Source: Palsa-506 sp963836355
GTDB taxonomy: Bacteria > Actinomycetota > Actinomycetes > Streptosporangiales > Streptosporangiaceae
Length of the DNA: 64,000 bases
Assembly: GCA_963836355.1 (NCBI GenBank)
Contig: CAWIJO010000023.1
Span: 62,001 to 126,000, forward strand
Direction: 5' to 3'
The translations under genes and the position numbers were made by a program. A model generated the notes under the pieces. That model was not told where the DNA came from, made no database searches, and saw nothing but the letters and a program-made list of their open reading frames with translations. Shown piece after piece: positions 40,769 to 49,082 of this stretch (position 1 is its first letter; every line of letters begins with the position of its first letter).

Positions 40769-42187
40769 CTAACCGTCAGGCGCGGGTGCCGGACCCGAGC
40801 GCGATGTCGCACGGCGCCGGACCGCCCGGACCGGTGCGAGCTCCCGCCAGGTGGCGGCCGCGGCGTCGCGGTGCCGGACGAAGTCCACCGCCTCGGCGGG
40901 GCGGCCTGGCCAGCGCAGCGTGGTGACCGAGGCCGGCGTGCTGGCCACCACGTGCCCGTGCGCTACTACGTGCGAAGGCCGGACCTGGCGCCGTACCACG
41001 TCGAACGGGCCGCTAGCCGGCAGCAGCAGGAAGCTGGCCGGGCGGCCGGGCACGATGCCGTACTGATCGCCGAGGCCGAGTACGGCCGCGGCCCGGTCGG
41101 TGACCATCGCGAAGCACTCGGCGATCTCGGCCGGCGCGGTGAGCTGGGTGGCATGCGCGCCGACGAAGGCGACCTGCACCGGATTCCCGGTGCCGAGCGG
41201 GTACCAGGGATCCATGATGTCGTCGTGGCCGAACGCCACGTTGATGCCCGCCGCGAGCATTTCCTTGACCCTGGTCAGCCCGCGGCGCTTGGGGTAGTCG
41301 TCGAGGCGGCCCTGCAGGTGCAGGTTGACCAGCGGGTTGCTGACCAGGTTGATGCCGGACCTGACCAGGATCCGCTCCAGCTTGAGCGCGTAGGCGGAGT
41401 TGTAAGAGCCCATCGCGGTGGTGTGGCTGGCGGTCGCCTTCTCCCGCAGCCCGCTGCGGGCCGCCAGCGTGGCGAGCACCTCGGCGAACCTGGACTGCTC
41501 GTCGTCGATCTCGTCGCAGTGCGCGTCTACCATCAGCCCACGGCGGACCGCGATGTCGGCCGCGATCTGCAGCGACCGGACACCGTCCTCCCTGGTGTCC
41601 TCGAAATGCGGGATCGCGCCGATCACGGTGGCGCCCCGCGCCGCGGCGTCGGCGATCAGCCGCTCGCCGCCGGGAAATGAGCAGATGCCTTCCTGCGGGA
41701 ACGCGACGAGCTGCAGGCCGATGACGTCCCTGACCTGATCGGCCACCTCGGCCAGTGCGTCGAGCGCGACCAGGCCGGGATCGGTCACGTCGACGTGGCT
41801 GCGGACGTGCAGCACCCCGTTCGCCACCTGCCAGCGGAGCACCTCGGTGGCCCGGTCGATCACGTCGGACCGGCTGAGCATCGTCTTGCGCTCGGCCCAG
41901 CAGGCGATCCCCTCCCACAGCGTGCCGCTGGCGTTCCACCGCGGCTCGCCTGCGGTCAGCGTCGCGTCCAGGTGCACGTGCGGCTCGACGTAGGGCGGCG
42001 TGGCGAAGGCGCCGCCGGCGTCGATCACGGTGCGGGCCGGCGGCAGGTCGGCGCCTTGGCCGGCCGCCGCATCCCGGGCCGGGGACGGCCGGATCTCCGC
42101 GAACCTGCCCCGGTCCACCAGCAGGTCGCTGAGCGCTCCGCCCGGCTGGCCGGCCAGCCGGGCCCCGCGGACGACAAGGTCGATCAC
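40769..42187 (-). CDS. codA: Cytosine deaminase
   Basis: 472-aa amidohydrolase matching CodA: metal ligands in PHVHLD near residue 69, VDAHCDEIDDEQSRF near 218 (catalytic Glu in HCDE), ASHTTAMGSYNSAY near 251, SNPLVNLHLQGRLDDYPKRR, and the catalytic-Asp segment AFGHDDIMDPWYPLGTGN. Converts cytosine to uracil plus ammonia; related enzymes act on isoguanine. The ~30-residue C-terminal tail is Arg/Pro-rich and unconserved. GTG start at 42187. A perfect 26-bp palindrome lies 76 bp upstream, and a PucR-regulator fragment beyond it. Confidence 0.93.
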   Translation of the reverse strand: MIDLVVRGARLAGQPGGALSDLLVDRGRFAEIRPSPARDAAAGQGADLPPARTVIDAGGAFATPPYVEPHVHLDATLTAGEPRWNASGTLWEGIACWAERKTMLSRSDVIDRATEVLRWQVANGVLHVRSHVDVTDPGLVALDALAEVADQVRDVIGLQLVAFPQEGICSFPGGERLIADAAARGATVIGAIPHFEDTREDGVRSLQIAADIAVRRGLMVDAHCDEIDDEQSRFAEVLATLAARSGLREKATASHTTAMGSYNSAYALKLERILVRSGINLVSNPLVNLHLQGRLDDYPKRRGLTRVKEMLAAGINVAFGHDDIMDPWYPLGTGNPVQVAFVGAHATQLTAPAEIAECFAMVTDRAAAVLGLGDQYGIVPGRPASFLLLPASGPFDVVRRQVRPSHVVAHGHVVASTPASVTTLRWPGRPAEAVDFVRHRDAAAATWRELAPVRAVRRRATSRSGPAPAPDG

Positions 42188-42213
42188 CGCGCCATCGCCT
42201 CCTGACCGGTTGC

Positions 42214-42462
42214 TTGTGCCGTCATCACCGGAAGCACTACCCGCCGGGCCCCCGGATCAGCCCGGGTCCGGCAGATCTGCCGGACCCGTACCTGGCTTCC
42301 TTATCGCTGGGCGCGGCGGTAGCGAAGCGGCGGCCGCTGGTGCGATACGGCGACGAGACCGCGATGCTGCTCCCCCGCACCGCGACCGAGGCGCAGGCGC
42401 TGGTCACCCGCATCCTCGGCCCACTGCTCCGGCACGACGCCGAGCATGGCGCCGGCAGCTGA
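42214..42462 (+). pseudogene. PucR-family regulator, internal fragment
   Basis: Readable remnant of a purine-catabolism-type regulator: LASLSLGAAVAKRRPLVRYG, then ATEAQALVTRILGPLLRHDA, which in PucR/CdaR proteins precedes the C-terminal helix-turn-helix (the RQTLVYR region). Here it stops at HGAGS before that domain, and the N-terminus is missing too. Location beside cytosine deaminase suggests the lost regulator once controlled it. Confidence 0.6.
42263..42288. promoter_or_regulatory. Perfect 26-bp palindrome upstream of codA
   Basis: Half-site CGGGTCCGGCAGA followed directly by its exact reverse complement, with no spacer. Uninterrupted palindromes of this length are typical dimeric-regulator sites; lack of a loop argues against a normal terminator. 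It also marks the point where PucR-like coding sequence begins. Confidence 0.6.
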
Positions 42463-42479
42463 GCTGACCGGCGGGCCGG

Positions 42480-43898
42480 CTAGCGCACGCTCGGGTCCGG
42501 CCCGGTGACGGCCACCCATTCGGACAGCTCGGCGGCCAGCCGGGCATCCTCGGCCCGCCTGCCGCGCGCTGGCAGGCGCGGCCGCGCGCGGACATGCCGC
42601 CGGTCTTGCCGCGCCGCCTCGGCGGCAGGCCCCAGCCCGACGGTTACGCCGCCGCCACCGCCGGGCGAGTGACCGAGCATCAGCGTCCCACCGGAGGCCT
42701 CGGCGATCCGGCGGGCGATGTCCAGGCCAAGCCCGGTGGAGCCGCCGCTGGACATGCCCCGCAGCGTCGGGTCGGGCGCGGAGAAGCCGGGGCCATCGTC
42801 GGTGACGATCAGCCAGGCGCCGCCGCCCGCCCGGCCGCTGACCCGGACCGCGAACGCCGCACCCTCGGGGGTATGCGCGAACACGTTCTCCAGCAGGATG
42901 TCCGCGCAAGCGGCCACGTCCCTGGCAGGCGCGCGGACCGGCAGGCGGCCTGCCGTCACGTCGACGGTCATCTGCCGGTCCTGATCTTCCGCCAGCGCCC
43001 GCCAGAAGGCAGCCCGGCTGCGGACCACCTCGGCCGCGTCGCAGGCCGCCGTGCCCGCCGCGTCCGACGGCCGCCTGGCCTCGCGGATTATCTCACTCAC
43101 CGTGCGGGTCAGGCCGTCGACGTCGTTTATAACCCGGGCCATCTCCTCCTCGTCCCGCAGCGACTCGGCGTCGATCCGGAGAGCGGTCAGCGGGGTCCTG
43201 AGCCGGTGCGAGAGGTCAGCGACGGTCTCCCGCTCGTGTGCCAGCAGCTCGCCGATGCGCGCGGCCAGCCGGTTCAGGCCCGTGCTCACCTGGCGGACCT
43301 CAGGCGCTCCCTCGATCGGGGCGCGAGCAGACAGGTCGCCGGCGGCCAGCGTCTCGGAGGCGCGGGCCAGCGTCCGGAGCGGCCGCACCAGCGACCGGGC
43401 CAGCTGGGCGGATACGATCACGCTCAGCGCGAGCAGGCCGAGCCCGATGCCGCCGAGTACCAGCCAGGCGTGCAGCACGCCGTGGCTCAGCTTGGCATCG
43501 GACACGAAGGTGCGGACCACCGCGGTGCCACCGGGCAGGCCCTGGACCGGCACCAGCACCTCGACGCCGCCGGGGACACCGGCCGTGAAGCTGCGTCCCC
43601 TGGCCGCCAGCTGGACAGCCGATGACCGCCTGGCCGGCGGTCCGAGGGTCCGCCCGCCCGGCAGGAAGACGGTGACCGGCTGGCCCTCGTTCTGCGCGTT
43701 CACCCTGGCCACGGCCAGCCGCAAGTTCGGCGCGTCCAGGGTGGCGACCAGCGGCACCATCCACTGCGTCTGGATGGTGGCCGTGCTCTTGGCCTGGTCA
43801 GCCGCGAAGGTGCGCAGCAGCAGCGCCAGCGGCACCAGGAACGAGACCAGGACCAGCGAGCTGATCGCCACGACCAGCGCGATGATGCGCAGTCTCAT
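42480..43898 (-). CDS. Two-component sensor histidine kinase
   Basis: 472-aa membrane kinase. Helix 1 at residues ~3-27, an extracytoplasmic sensor region of ~110 residues, helix 2 ~145-168, HAMP (RPLRTLARASETLAAGDLSA), HisKA with phospho-His in VADLSHRLRTPLTALRID, and HATPase_c (CADILLENVFAHTPEG, VTDDGPGFS, GSTGLGLDIARRIAEASGG). A basic 60-residue tail follows. ATG 43898 overlaps the response-regulator stop (ATGA). Resembles CutS-type kinases with a small periplasmic domain; signal unknown. Confidence 0.93.
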   Translation of the reverse strand: MRLRIIALVVAISSLVLVSFLVPLALLLRTFAADQAKSTATIQTQWMVPLVATLDAPNLRLAVARVNAQNEGQPVTVFLPGGRTLGPPARRSSAVQLAARGRSFTAGVPGGVEVLVPVQGLPGGTAVVRTFVSDAKLSHGVLHAWLVLGGIGLGLLALSVIVSAQLARSLVRPLRTLARASETLAAGDLSARAPIEGAPEVRQVSTGLNRLAARIGELLAHERETVADLSHRLRTPLTALRIDAESLRDEEEMARVINDVDGLTRTVSEIIREARRPSDAAGTAACDAAEVVRSRAAFWRALAEDQDRQMTVDVTAGRLPVRAPARDVAACADILLENVFAHTPEGAAFAVRVSGRAGGGAWLIVTDDGPGFSAPDPTLRGMSSGGSTGLGLDIARRIAEASGGTLMLGHSPGGGGGVTVGLGPAAEAARQDRRHVRARPRLPARGRRAEDARLAAELSEWVAVTGPDPSVR

Positions 43899-44581
43899 CG
43901 GGGCGCGCTGAGCTTGATTCCCACGCCCCGCACGGTATTCAGGTAGCCGGGCCGCTGGGCGCTCTCGCCCAGCTTCCTGCGCAGCCACGAGACGTGCACG
44001 TCGACGGTCTTGTCCGCGCCGCCGTAGGGCAGCCGCCACACGTGCGTCAGCAGATCCCGCCTGGTCACGACCTGGCCCGCGTGCTGCGCGAGGTAATGCA
44101 GCAGGTCGAACTCGCGGCGGCTGAGGTCGAGGCGGGCGCCGTCGAGCGTAGCCTCGTGAGCTTCCGCGTCCAGCCGCAGGCCGCCGACCTCGATCGGCGC
44201 GTTGCGCTTGGTCTGCTGCTCCGCCGAGCGTCGCAGCACCGCCCGGATCCGGGCTTCGATCTGGCCGGTGCCGAAGGGCTTTACCAGGTAATCGTCCGCG
44301 CCCGCGTCGAGTGCCCTGACGATCTCGGCCTCATCGTCTCGGGCGGTGGCGACGACCACCGGTATCTTGCTGATCGCGCGGAGCATGCGCAGGGCCTCGT
44401 AGCCGTCCAGGCCAGGCAGGCCCAGGTCAAGGATGACCAGATCCGGGGGCGCGTCGAGTACCTGCGTCAGTGCATCCATCGCGCTGGAGGTGCTGGCGAC
44501 CGCGTGGCCGCGCTCGGTGAGCGCACGGATCAGGGCAACGCGAATAGCTGCATCGTCCTCTACGAGCAGCAGCTGAGCCAT
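43895..44581 (-). CDS. OmpR-family response regulator
   Basis: 228-aa regulator. Receiver domain: acidic pair VEDD, phospho-acceptor D52 in VILDLGLPG, Lys in DYLVKPFG. C-terminal winged helix: LSRREFDLLHYLAQHAGQVV and DKTVDVHVSWLRRKLGE. Closest in style to CutR. Upstream, in the intergenic space shared with the plus-strand membrane protein, are two adjacent 11-bp direct repeats suited to an OmpR-type dimer. Confidence 0.95.
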   Translation of the reverse strand: MAQLLLVEDDAAIRVALIRALTERGHAVASTSSAMDALTQVLDAPPDLVILDLGLPGLDGYEALRMLRAISKIPVVVATARDDEAEIVRALDAGADDYLVKPFGTGQIEARIRAVLRRSAEQQTKRNAPIEVGGLRLDAEAHEATLDGARLDLSRREFDLLHYLAQHAGQVVTRRDLLTHVWRLPYGGADKTVDVHVSWLRRKLGESAQRPGYLNTVRGVGIKLSAPR

Positions 44582-44663
44582 GCTAGGACGTTATCAACGG
44601 ATAGCGACTCGTACCGACATCGCGACACCGGGCACCGGCACGAGGGCAGCTCTGTTGACCTGG

Positions 44664-44685
44664 TCTTTACGCTGTCTTAACGCTG
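44664..44685 (+). promoter_or_regulatory. Adjacent 11-bp direct repeats, probable OmpR-type site
   Basis: TCTTTACGCTG (44664-44674) followed immediately by TCTTAACGCTG (44675-44685), 10 of 11 positions identical. A possible -35 TTGACC begins at 44655. This is the expected geometry for head-to-tail binding of an OmpR/PhoB-type dimer, 17 bp before the membrane-protein start and 83 bp from the response-regulator start. Confidence 0.65.
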
Positions 44686-44701
44686 ACCGGGCCAGCCTCG
44701 G

Positions 44702-45280
44702 GTGGTGCGCAACAGGATCTTCATTGGCGTCGGCGCCTGGCTGCTTGGCGCGGTCACGGCGACTGGCGGCAGCTTGCTCGCTGTTTCCCAGCTCGGCCGG
44801 GGGCTCGTCGACACGACGAATCAGCAGCTGACCGCCGGCGCGATCAACGACGCGCTCGCCCGCGAGAAGGCCGAGCAGCTCATGACGCCGACGCCGAGCC
44901 TGCCGCGCACCGGGCAGCCGTCGCCCACGGCCCACGCGGTGCACACCGTCCGCCCGGGTGCCCGGCACCATCAGATTTCCCCGGCGCCGTCACCCGCCCC
45001 AGCGTCAGCACCCGCCCCGACGCTGCTGGCGTCCGCGGGCGGAACGGTCCTGGCCAGCTGCCAGCCGGCCGGTGCGTACCTGGTCTCCTGGAGCCCGCAG
45101 CAGGACTTCGAGGCGCAGAACGTCATCCGCGGGCCGGCCGCGATCGTGAGCGTCCGGTTCGGCGCGCCATCCCAGTCCCTGACGATGCGCGTGACCTGCC
45201 ACGGGGCAACTCCCGCGGTGCTGCTGCCCGGCTGGGGCGGCGGCTCGGGCGACGATGGCGGTACCGGCGGGGACGAGTGA
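44702..45280 (+). CDS. Membrane-anchored protein divergent from the two-component system
   Basis: 192-aa protein of no named family: N-terminal membrane anchor (RIFIGVGAWLLGAVTATGG), then an extracytoplasmic Pro/Ala/Thr-rich linker (~65-108) and a small C-terminal domain (LASCQPAGAYLVSWSPQQDF, GPAAIVSVRFGAPSQSLTMR, VTCHG) with two cysteines that may pair. Starts GTG 44702 or 44705. The direct repeats upstream suggest it is regulated by the neighbouring response regulator and may be its sensory partner or target. Confidence 0.75.
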   Translation: MVRNRIFIGVGAWLLGAVTATGGSLLAVSQLGRGLVDTTNQQLTAGAINDALAREKAEQLMTPTPSLPRTGQPSPTAHAVHTVRPGARHHQISPAPSPAPASAPAPTLLASAGGTVLASCQPAGAYLVSWSPQQDFEAQNVIRGPAAIVSVRFGAPSQSLTMRVTCHGATPAVLLPGWGGGSGDDGGTGGDE

Positions 45281-45322
45281 CGGCGGTACCGGCCGGGAGT
45301 AACGGCAGTACCGGCCGGGGAC
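45257..45322. repeat. GGCGGTACCGGC tandem repeat at a 3' gene end
   Basis: Three copies of GGCGGTACCGGC or GGCAGTACCGGC (45257, 45282, 45304; periods 25 and 22 bp) across the stop codon of the membrane-anchored protein gene. Confidence 0.8.
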
Positions 45323-45332
45323 CGAGTAGCTG

Positions 45333-45356
45333 ACCGCGGGGCGGTGCCCCCGCGGT
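45333..45356. terminator. Bidirectional terminator hairpin
   Basis: Perfect 9-bp stem ACCGCGGGG / CCCCGCGGT with a 6-nt loop, between convergent genes ending at 45280 (plus) and 45364 (minus). No long U-tract, as is common in high-GC actinomycetes. Confidence 0.65.
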
Positions 45357-45363
45357 TTGCTGG

Positions 45364-45579
45364 CTAGCGGTGCGCGGCGGTCCGCCGCTCGACCAGCAGG
45401 GCCAGGGTGGGGCAGGCCATGGCGGCCCGGCGTGCCAGGCCGACGAGTTCCCTTGGCACCGCGGCGCCCGGAATGATCGGGTACCCCCATGGATCGAGCT
45501 CGATGACCTCAGGGAGCAGCTCAGCGCAGATGCCATGACCAGTGCACATGATCGGGTTGACGCGCAGGTGATGGCTCAC
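45364..45579 (-). CDS. Small ferredoxin of the 3Fe-4S type
   Basis: 71-aa ferredoxin: cluster residues in IMCTGHGICAELLPE and AAMACPTLALLV, giving CxxHxxC plus CP, the pattern of actinobacterial [3Fe-4S] or alternative [4Fe-4S] ferredoxins used with P450s and oxidoreductases. GTG 45579 has GAGGAG upstream and overlaps the NuoF-like stop (GTGA). Likely an electron donor or acceptor for the adjacent flavoprotein. Confidence 0.92.
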   Translation of the reverse strand: MSHHLRVNPIMCTGHGICAELLPEVIELDPWGYPIIPGAAVPRELVGLARRAAMACPTLALLVERRTAAHR

Positions 45580-46877
45580 CGGAACTCCTCGTTTTCGGGT
45601 ATCGGCAGCAGCGGCGGTCGCCGGATGCCGTAGCAGGGGCCGTAGCTGTCGTGCCACCGGGCGTCGGCACTGAAGGCCCGCAGCGCGCTGCCGACCAGCT
45701 GGGTCGCCCCGTCCGGGTGACGGCAGGCGCCACGTCCCTCGATCAGCGGAATCAGCCCCTCGGCCCGGGCCGCCCCGTCACCGCGGCCGCCCTGGTAAGC
45801 GAGATCGGCCAGCACGTCGGCCAGCGCAGGCAGCCCGAGCACGCACGGGCCGCACTGCCCGGCGGTCTGCCCGGCCAGGTAGCGGGCTACCCGGGCGGTC
45901 TCGGCCAGCCCGCAAGCCGACTCCGGCAGCACGGCCAGGATGCCCGCGCCCATGGCCCCGCCGACCGCGCGCAGCGTCGGATGACTCATCGGCACCGGCC
46001 ACGCCGTCTCGGCCGGCAGCCACGCACCGAAGTAGCCGCCGACCAGCACCGCCTGCGGCCGCTCGGCCGGGCCGCCGGCCAGCAGCACGATCTCGCCGAT
46101 CGGGGTGCCCAGCTCGATCTCGTAGACGCCCGGGCTGGCCACCGCGCCGCTGACGGTCACCAGCGTGGTACCGGCCGCGGCCGGCAGGCCGGCGCCGCGG
46201 AACCAGCTGGCCCCGAAGCGCGCGATGAGCGCCACGTGGGCCAGGGTCTCGACGTTGTTGACTAGGGTGGGACGGCTGCCGACGCCACGCTCGTGCACCC
46301 GCGGCGGCGCGAACGTGGGCCGCGCGGCGCCGCCGTTGATGAACTCGACGATCGCCGACTGCTCGCTCGAGGTGTAGCCAGCCGGAATCGCGACAATCCG
46401 GGTCGGCACCGAATCGATCCCGGCCACCTGCCTGGCTTCCGCCGCCGCCTCCAGCCTGGCCAGCAGCCGGTCGTCCTGGTGGTGCACGCACAGGTAGGCC
46501 TCCTTGGCGCCGACGCTGCGTGCGGCCAGCGCGATGCCGTCCAGCACGAGATGCGGCGCCCGGCTGAGCAGCAGCCGGTCCTTGCGGCTGGCCGGCTCGC
46601 CCTCGGCGCCGTTGGCAACGACCACGGCGGACCGCCTGGCCGCAGCGACGGCCCGCATCTTCCTGGCGGTCGGAAAGCCCGCGCCGCCGCGTCCGGTGAG
46701 ACCGGCTCGCTCCAGGGTGTCGATGAGCCGGCCCGGCCCGCTCCGCTGACCGCAGCGCGGCAGCGGGCCGTATCTGAGCTCATGCTGCAGCAGGCCGGGC
46801 TGGCTGTCGCCGAGTCCGGCCAGCAGCCGCGGCAGCCGCAACTGCGGCGGCAGCGATCGGATAGCGACCACCGTCAT
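45576..46877 (-). CDS. NuoF-like NADH-binding iron-sulfur flavoprotein
   Basis: 433-aa homologue of complex I NuoF: FMN/NADH site GLTGRGGAGFPTARKM and VANGAEGEPASRKDRLLL, ligand loop AGYTSSEQSAIVEFINGG, NNVETLAHVALI, an SLBB segment, and a C-terminal iron-sulfur region AGQCGPCVLGLPAL with a later GACRHPDG. The first Cys of the canonical NuoF motif is replaced by Gly/Gln, leaving three Cys. It lacks other complex I subunits around it; instead it is flanked by ferredoxin and a ferric-reductase-like membrane protein. Start ATG 46877. Confidence 0.9.
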   Translation of the reverse strand: MTVVAIRSLPPQLRLPRLLAGLGDSQPGLLQHELRYGPLPRCGQRSGPGRLIDTLERAGLTGRGGAGFPTARKMRAVAAARRSAVVVANGAEGEPASRKDRLLLSRAPHLVLDGIALAARSVGAKEAYLCVHHQDDRLLARLEAAAEARQVAGIDSVPTRIVAIPAGYTSSEQSAIVEFINGGAARPTFAPPRVHERGVGSRPTLVNNVETLAHVALIARFGASWFRGAGLPAAAGTTLVTVSGAVASPGVYEIELGTPIGEIVLLAGGPAERPQAVLVGGYFGAWLPAETAWPVPMSHPTLRAVGGAMGAGILAVLPESACGLAETARVARYLAGQTAGQCGPCVLGLPALADVLADLAYQGGRGDGAARAEGLIPLIEGRGACRHPDGATQLVGSALRAFSADARWHDSYGPCYGIRRPPLLPIPENEEFR

Positions 46878-46899
46878 GGCGTCAGATCTCCCGTGTTCC

Positions 46900-47526
46900 T
46901 CATAGCCCCGTCCCGGCGGCGACGGTCCAGATGGACACCACGCTTGCCGCCGCGGCCAGCACGACGCCAAGCCTGACCAGCTTCCGATCCGGCCAGAGCA
47001 GGGCGATCCGGGCCGCGACGGCCCCGAAGACGGCCGCGATGCAGGCGACGGTCAGGTAGGACACCCATGCCGTGCTCCGGTCCGTGCCGATGCCCGCACC
47101 ATGCAGCAATGCCGCCGGCCAGCACAGGTAGCCGCACCAGTGCACGGCGCGCCAGGCCCGGTAGCCCAGTCTCTGCCGCAGCAGGCTGGTGATCATCAGC
47201 GCGATAACTAGGTCGAACGCGACCGCGCCGAGTCCCAGCCAGAACGCCTTGTAGGTGCCGTCGAACGGCACGACCGCGTCGCGCAGGCTGATCGAGGTGT
47301 ACGTGTCCGCCACGGTCGTGCCCACGTGCAGCGCGAGGAAGACCAGGACCAGCAGCCCCAGGTTCCGGTGCATGCCGACGGTCAGGAAGCGCGGCCAGCG
47401 CGGGCTGGAGAACCGCGCGGTAATGAGCACCCCCATGACCACGCTGGCGGTCAGCAACACGAGCGTGACCAGGCCCGCTGCCCGGGTGGCGTACCACAGG
47501 CCAGGGCCGTGCAGGCTGGCGCTCAT
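46900..47526 (-). CDS. Ferric-reductase-like transmembrane (haem b) protein
   Basis: 208-aa membrane protein with about six helices of the ferric-reductase/YedZ fold. Candidate haem-ligand histidines: MHRNLGLLVLVFLALHVG (two His on one helix) and AVHWCGYLCWPAALLHGAG (two on another). No flavin or NAD domain of its own, so electrons must come from the NuoF-like protein/ferredoxin inside and go to an outside acceptor. ATG 47526 overlaps the ApbE stop (ATGA). Confidence 0.9.
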   Translation of the reverse strand: MSASLHGPGLWYATRAAGLVTLVLLTASVVMGVLITARFSSPRWPRFLTVGMHRNLGLLVLVFLALHVGTTVADTYTSISLRDAVVPFDGTYKAFWLGLGAVAFDLVIALMITSLLRQRLGYRAWRAVHWCGYLCWPAALLHGAGIGTDRSTAWVSYLTVACIAAVFGAVAARIALLWPDRKLVRLGVVLAAAASVVSIWTVAAGTGL

Positions 47527-48551
47527 ATCGCGGCGACTGCCGCATCGTCAGCGGGCCAGCCGGCCAACGTCAGCACCGTCCCGTCGTGGCTGACCAGCCG
47601 GGACGGCAAGCGGAGCGCGGCCAGCCAGCCAGCCGCCAGCTGCCCGCGGATGATCGCCGCGGTGCTGGCAATGTTGGCATCGACGCAGGTAGCCGCGGAT
47701 ACGCTCACCGCCCGCCAGCGGCCGGCTGCGGGCAGGCCGGTGCCCGGTGCCAGGATGTGATGCAGTAGCCGGCCGCCGCGGTTCCACCGGCGGGCCGCCG
47801 TGCTCGACGTCGCCAGCCCGCCCGCCGCGATGGCAACCACCTGCCCGGGAGCACGCAGGCCCGGCTGACGGCCCTGGTCCCCGGCCGGCTCCGGCGCGGG
47901 AAGGTAGTCGACCACCTCGACCCGCCAGCCGTCAGCTGGCGGCGGGCCGGCCACGGCAATGTCTCCGCCGAGATTCACCAGTACGCCGCTGCCGGTGAAT
48001 TGCCAGATCAGGACGGCAGCCCGGTCTGCGGCCAGGGCCTTTGCGGTGGCGCCGAGATCGAGCAGCACGCCGGCCGGCACCCGCGCCGATCCGCGGGCCC
48101 GGTCAAGCTCGACCGTCTGCCAGCCGGCCGCCGGGACCGGGCCGCTGGGCAGCGCGGACGAGTCCCGGCAGACCTCGGCGAAGTCCCGGTCATAGCCAAG
48201 ACTGACCAGTGACCGTCCGCAGGTGGGATCGACGTCACCACCGGTCATCCAGGCGGCCGTCAGCGCCGTCTGGATCGCCTCGGCGAACAGCGGGCTCACC
48301 GGGACGGTGCGCCCGCCGGCTGCGTTGAGCGTGGAGAGCTCTGAATCTGGCCGGAACCTTGAGCAGGCCAGGTCGATGGCCTGCAACTCGCCGGACAGGA
48401 TCCGGTACCCGTCATCCAGCGCAGCCGGATCGCTGACCAGCAGTGATCCGAACGTTCCCAAGGCGGTGAACGTCCGCCCGGCCACCGTGACTGTGGCCGG
48501 CCCGACGGCGTTGATGGCGGAAGCCGCGGACGCGGCTGCTGGGGCGGCCAT
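47523..48551 (-). CDS. apbE: FAD:protein FMN transferase
   Basis: 342-aa ApbE-family enzyme that attaches FMN from FAD to Thr/Ser of target proteins, normally outside the membrane. Seen: LGTFGSLLVSDP at the start, DPTCGRSLVSLGYDRDF, LDLGATAKALAADRA, VNLGGDIAVAGP and HHILAPGTGLPA with the late His/Asp metal site. No signal peptide is evident. A typical FMN-acceptor motif (S/TGAT) is not found in the neighbouring genes, so its target is unidentified. Confidence 0.92.
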   Translation of the reverse strand: MAAPAAASAASAINAVGPATVTVAGRTFTALGTFGSLLVSDPAALDDGYRILSGELQAIDLACSRFRPDSELSTLNAAGGRTVPVSPLFAEAIQTALTAAWMTGGDVDPTCGRSLVSLGYDRDFAEVCRDSSALPSGPVPAAGWQTVELDRARGSARVPAGVLLDLGATAKALAADRAAVLIWQFTGSGVLVNLGGDIAVAGPPPADGWRVEVVDYLPAPEPAGDQGRQPGLRAPGQVVAIAAGGLATSSTAARRWNRGGRLLHHILAPGTGLPAAGRWRAVSVSAATCVDANIASTAAIIRGQLAAGWLAALRLPSRLVSHDGTVLTLAGWPADDAAVAAI

Positions 48552-48554
48552 CTG

Positions 48555-49001
48555 CTATCCGCCTCCGTGCGAGCCGCTGGAGGACGTGTGCGCCGGGCTC
48601 GGGGCGGGAGCCGGGGCCGGTGGCGCGGGCGGCGGGGCGGGCGCTGTCGCAGGCGGGGCCGCGGGCGCCGCTGCCGCCACTGGCGCCGGCGCGGCCGGTA
48701 CCGGGTGCGGCCTGCGCCGGTGCCGGCTCGGGCGCTTTGGCGCCGGGCAGCTGGCAGGCACCTTCACTATGCCGTACGCGACCCGCGCCGTCGGCTGTGC
48801 TGGCCGCGCAGCCGACTTCACCGGCGCCTTGGTTGCGGTGGCCGCGGTGCTCGCGGTGTTGGCGCCGGCCGACCGCGCGAACAGCGTCGCGAACGCCACG
48901 GTGGCGATGGCACTCAGCTGGGTAGCCCGCCAGGTCAGCCGGGAAATACGGCGAATGCCGTCGTCACGTGCCAGTCCTGGGGGCAAAGGTGGGTAGCTCA
49001 T
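48555..49001 (-). CDS. Membrane-anchored Pro/Ala-rich protein of the redox operon
   Basis: 148-aa protein: cytoplasmic start MSYPPLPPGLARDDGIRRIS, one membrane helix (LSAIATVAFATLFARSAG), then a long extracytoplasmic Ala/Pro-rich tail ending SSSGSHGGG. First gene of the operon, 3 bp before ApbE. In related operons this position often holds an FMN-binding or anchor protein; here only the anchor and a flexible tail are visible. The tail's Ser/Thr-rich ends could in principle be flavinylated, which is speculation. Confidence 0.75.
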   Translation of the reverse strand: MSYPPLPPGLARDDGIRRISRLTWRATQLSAIATVAFATLFARSAGANTASTAATATKAPVKSAARPAQPTARVAYGIVKVPASCPAPKRPSRHRRRPHPVPAAPAPVAAAAPAAPPATAPAPPPAPPAPAPAPSPAHTSSSGSHGGG

Positions 49002-49082
49002 GGGGCCCTACCTCACCGGAGTTGGCGTTAAGAGCCAGCCAAGAACCGCTCAAGAGCGTCTTCAGGCCGGCCGGGGCTGCCG

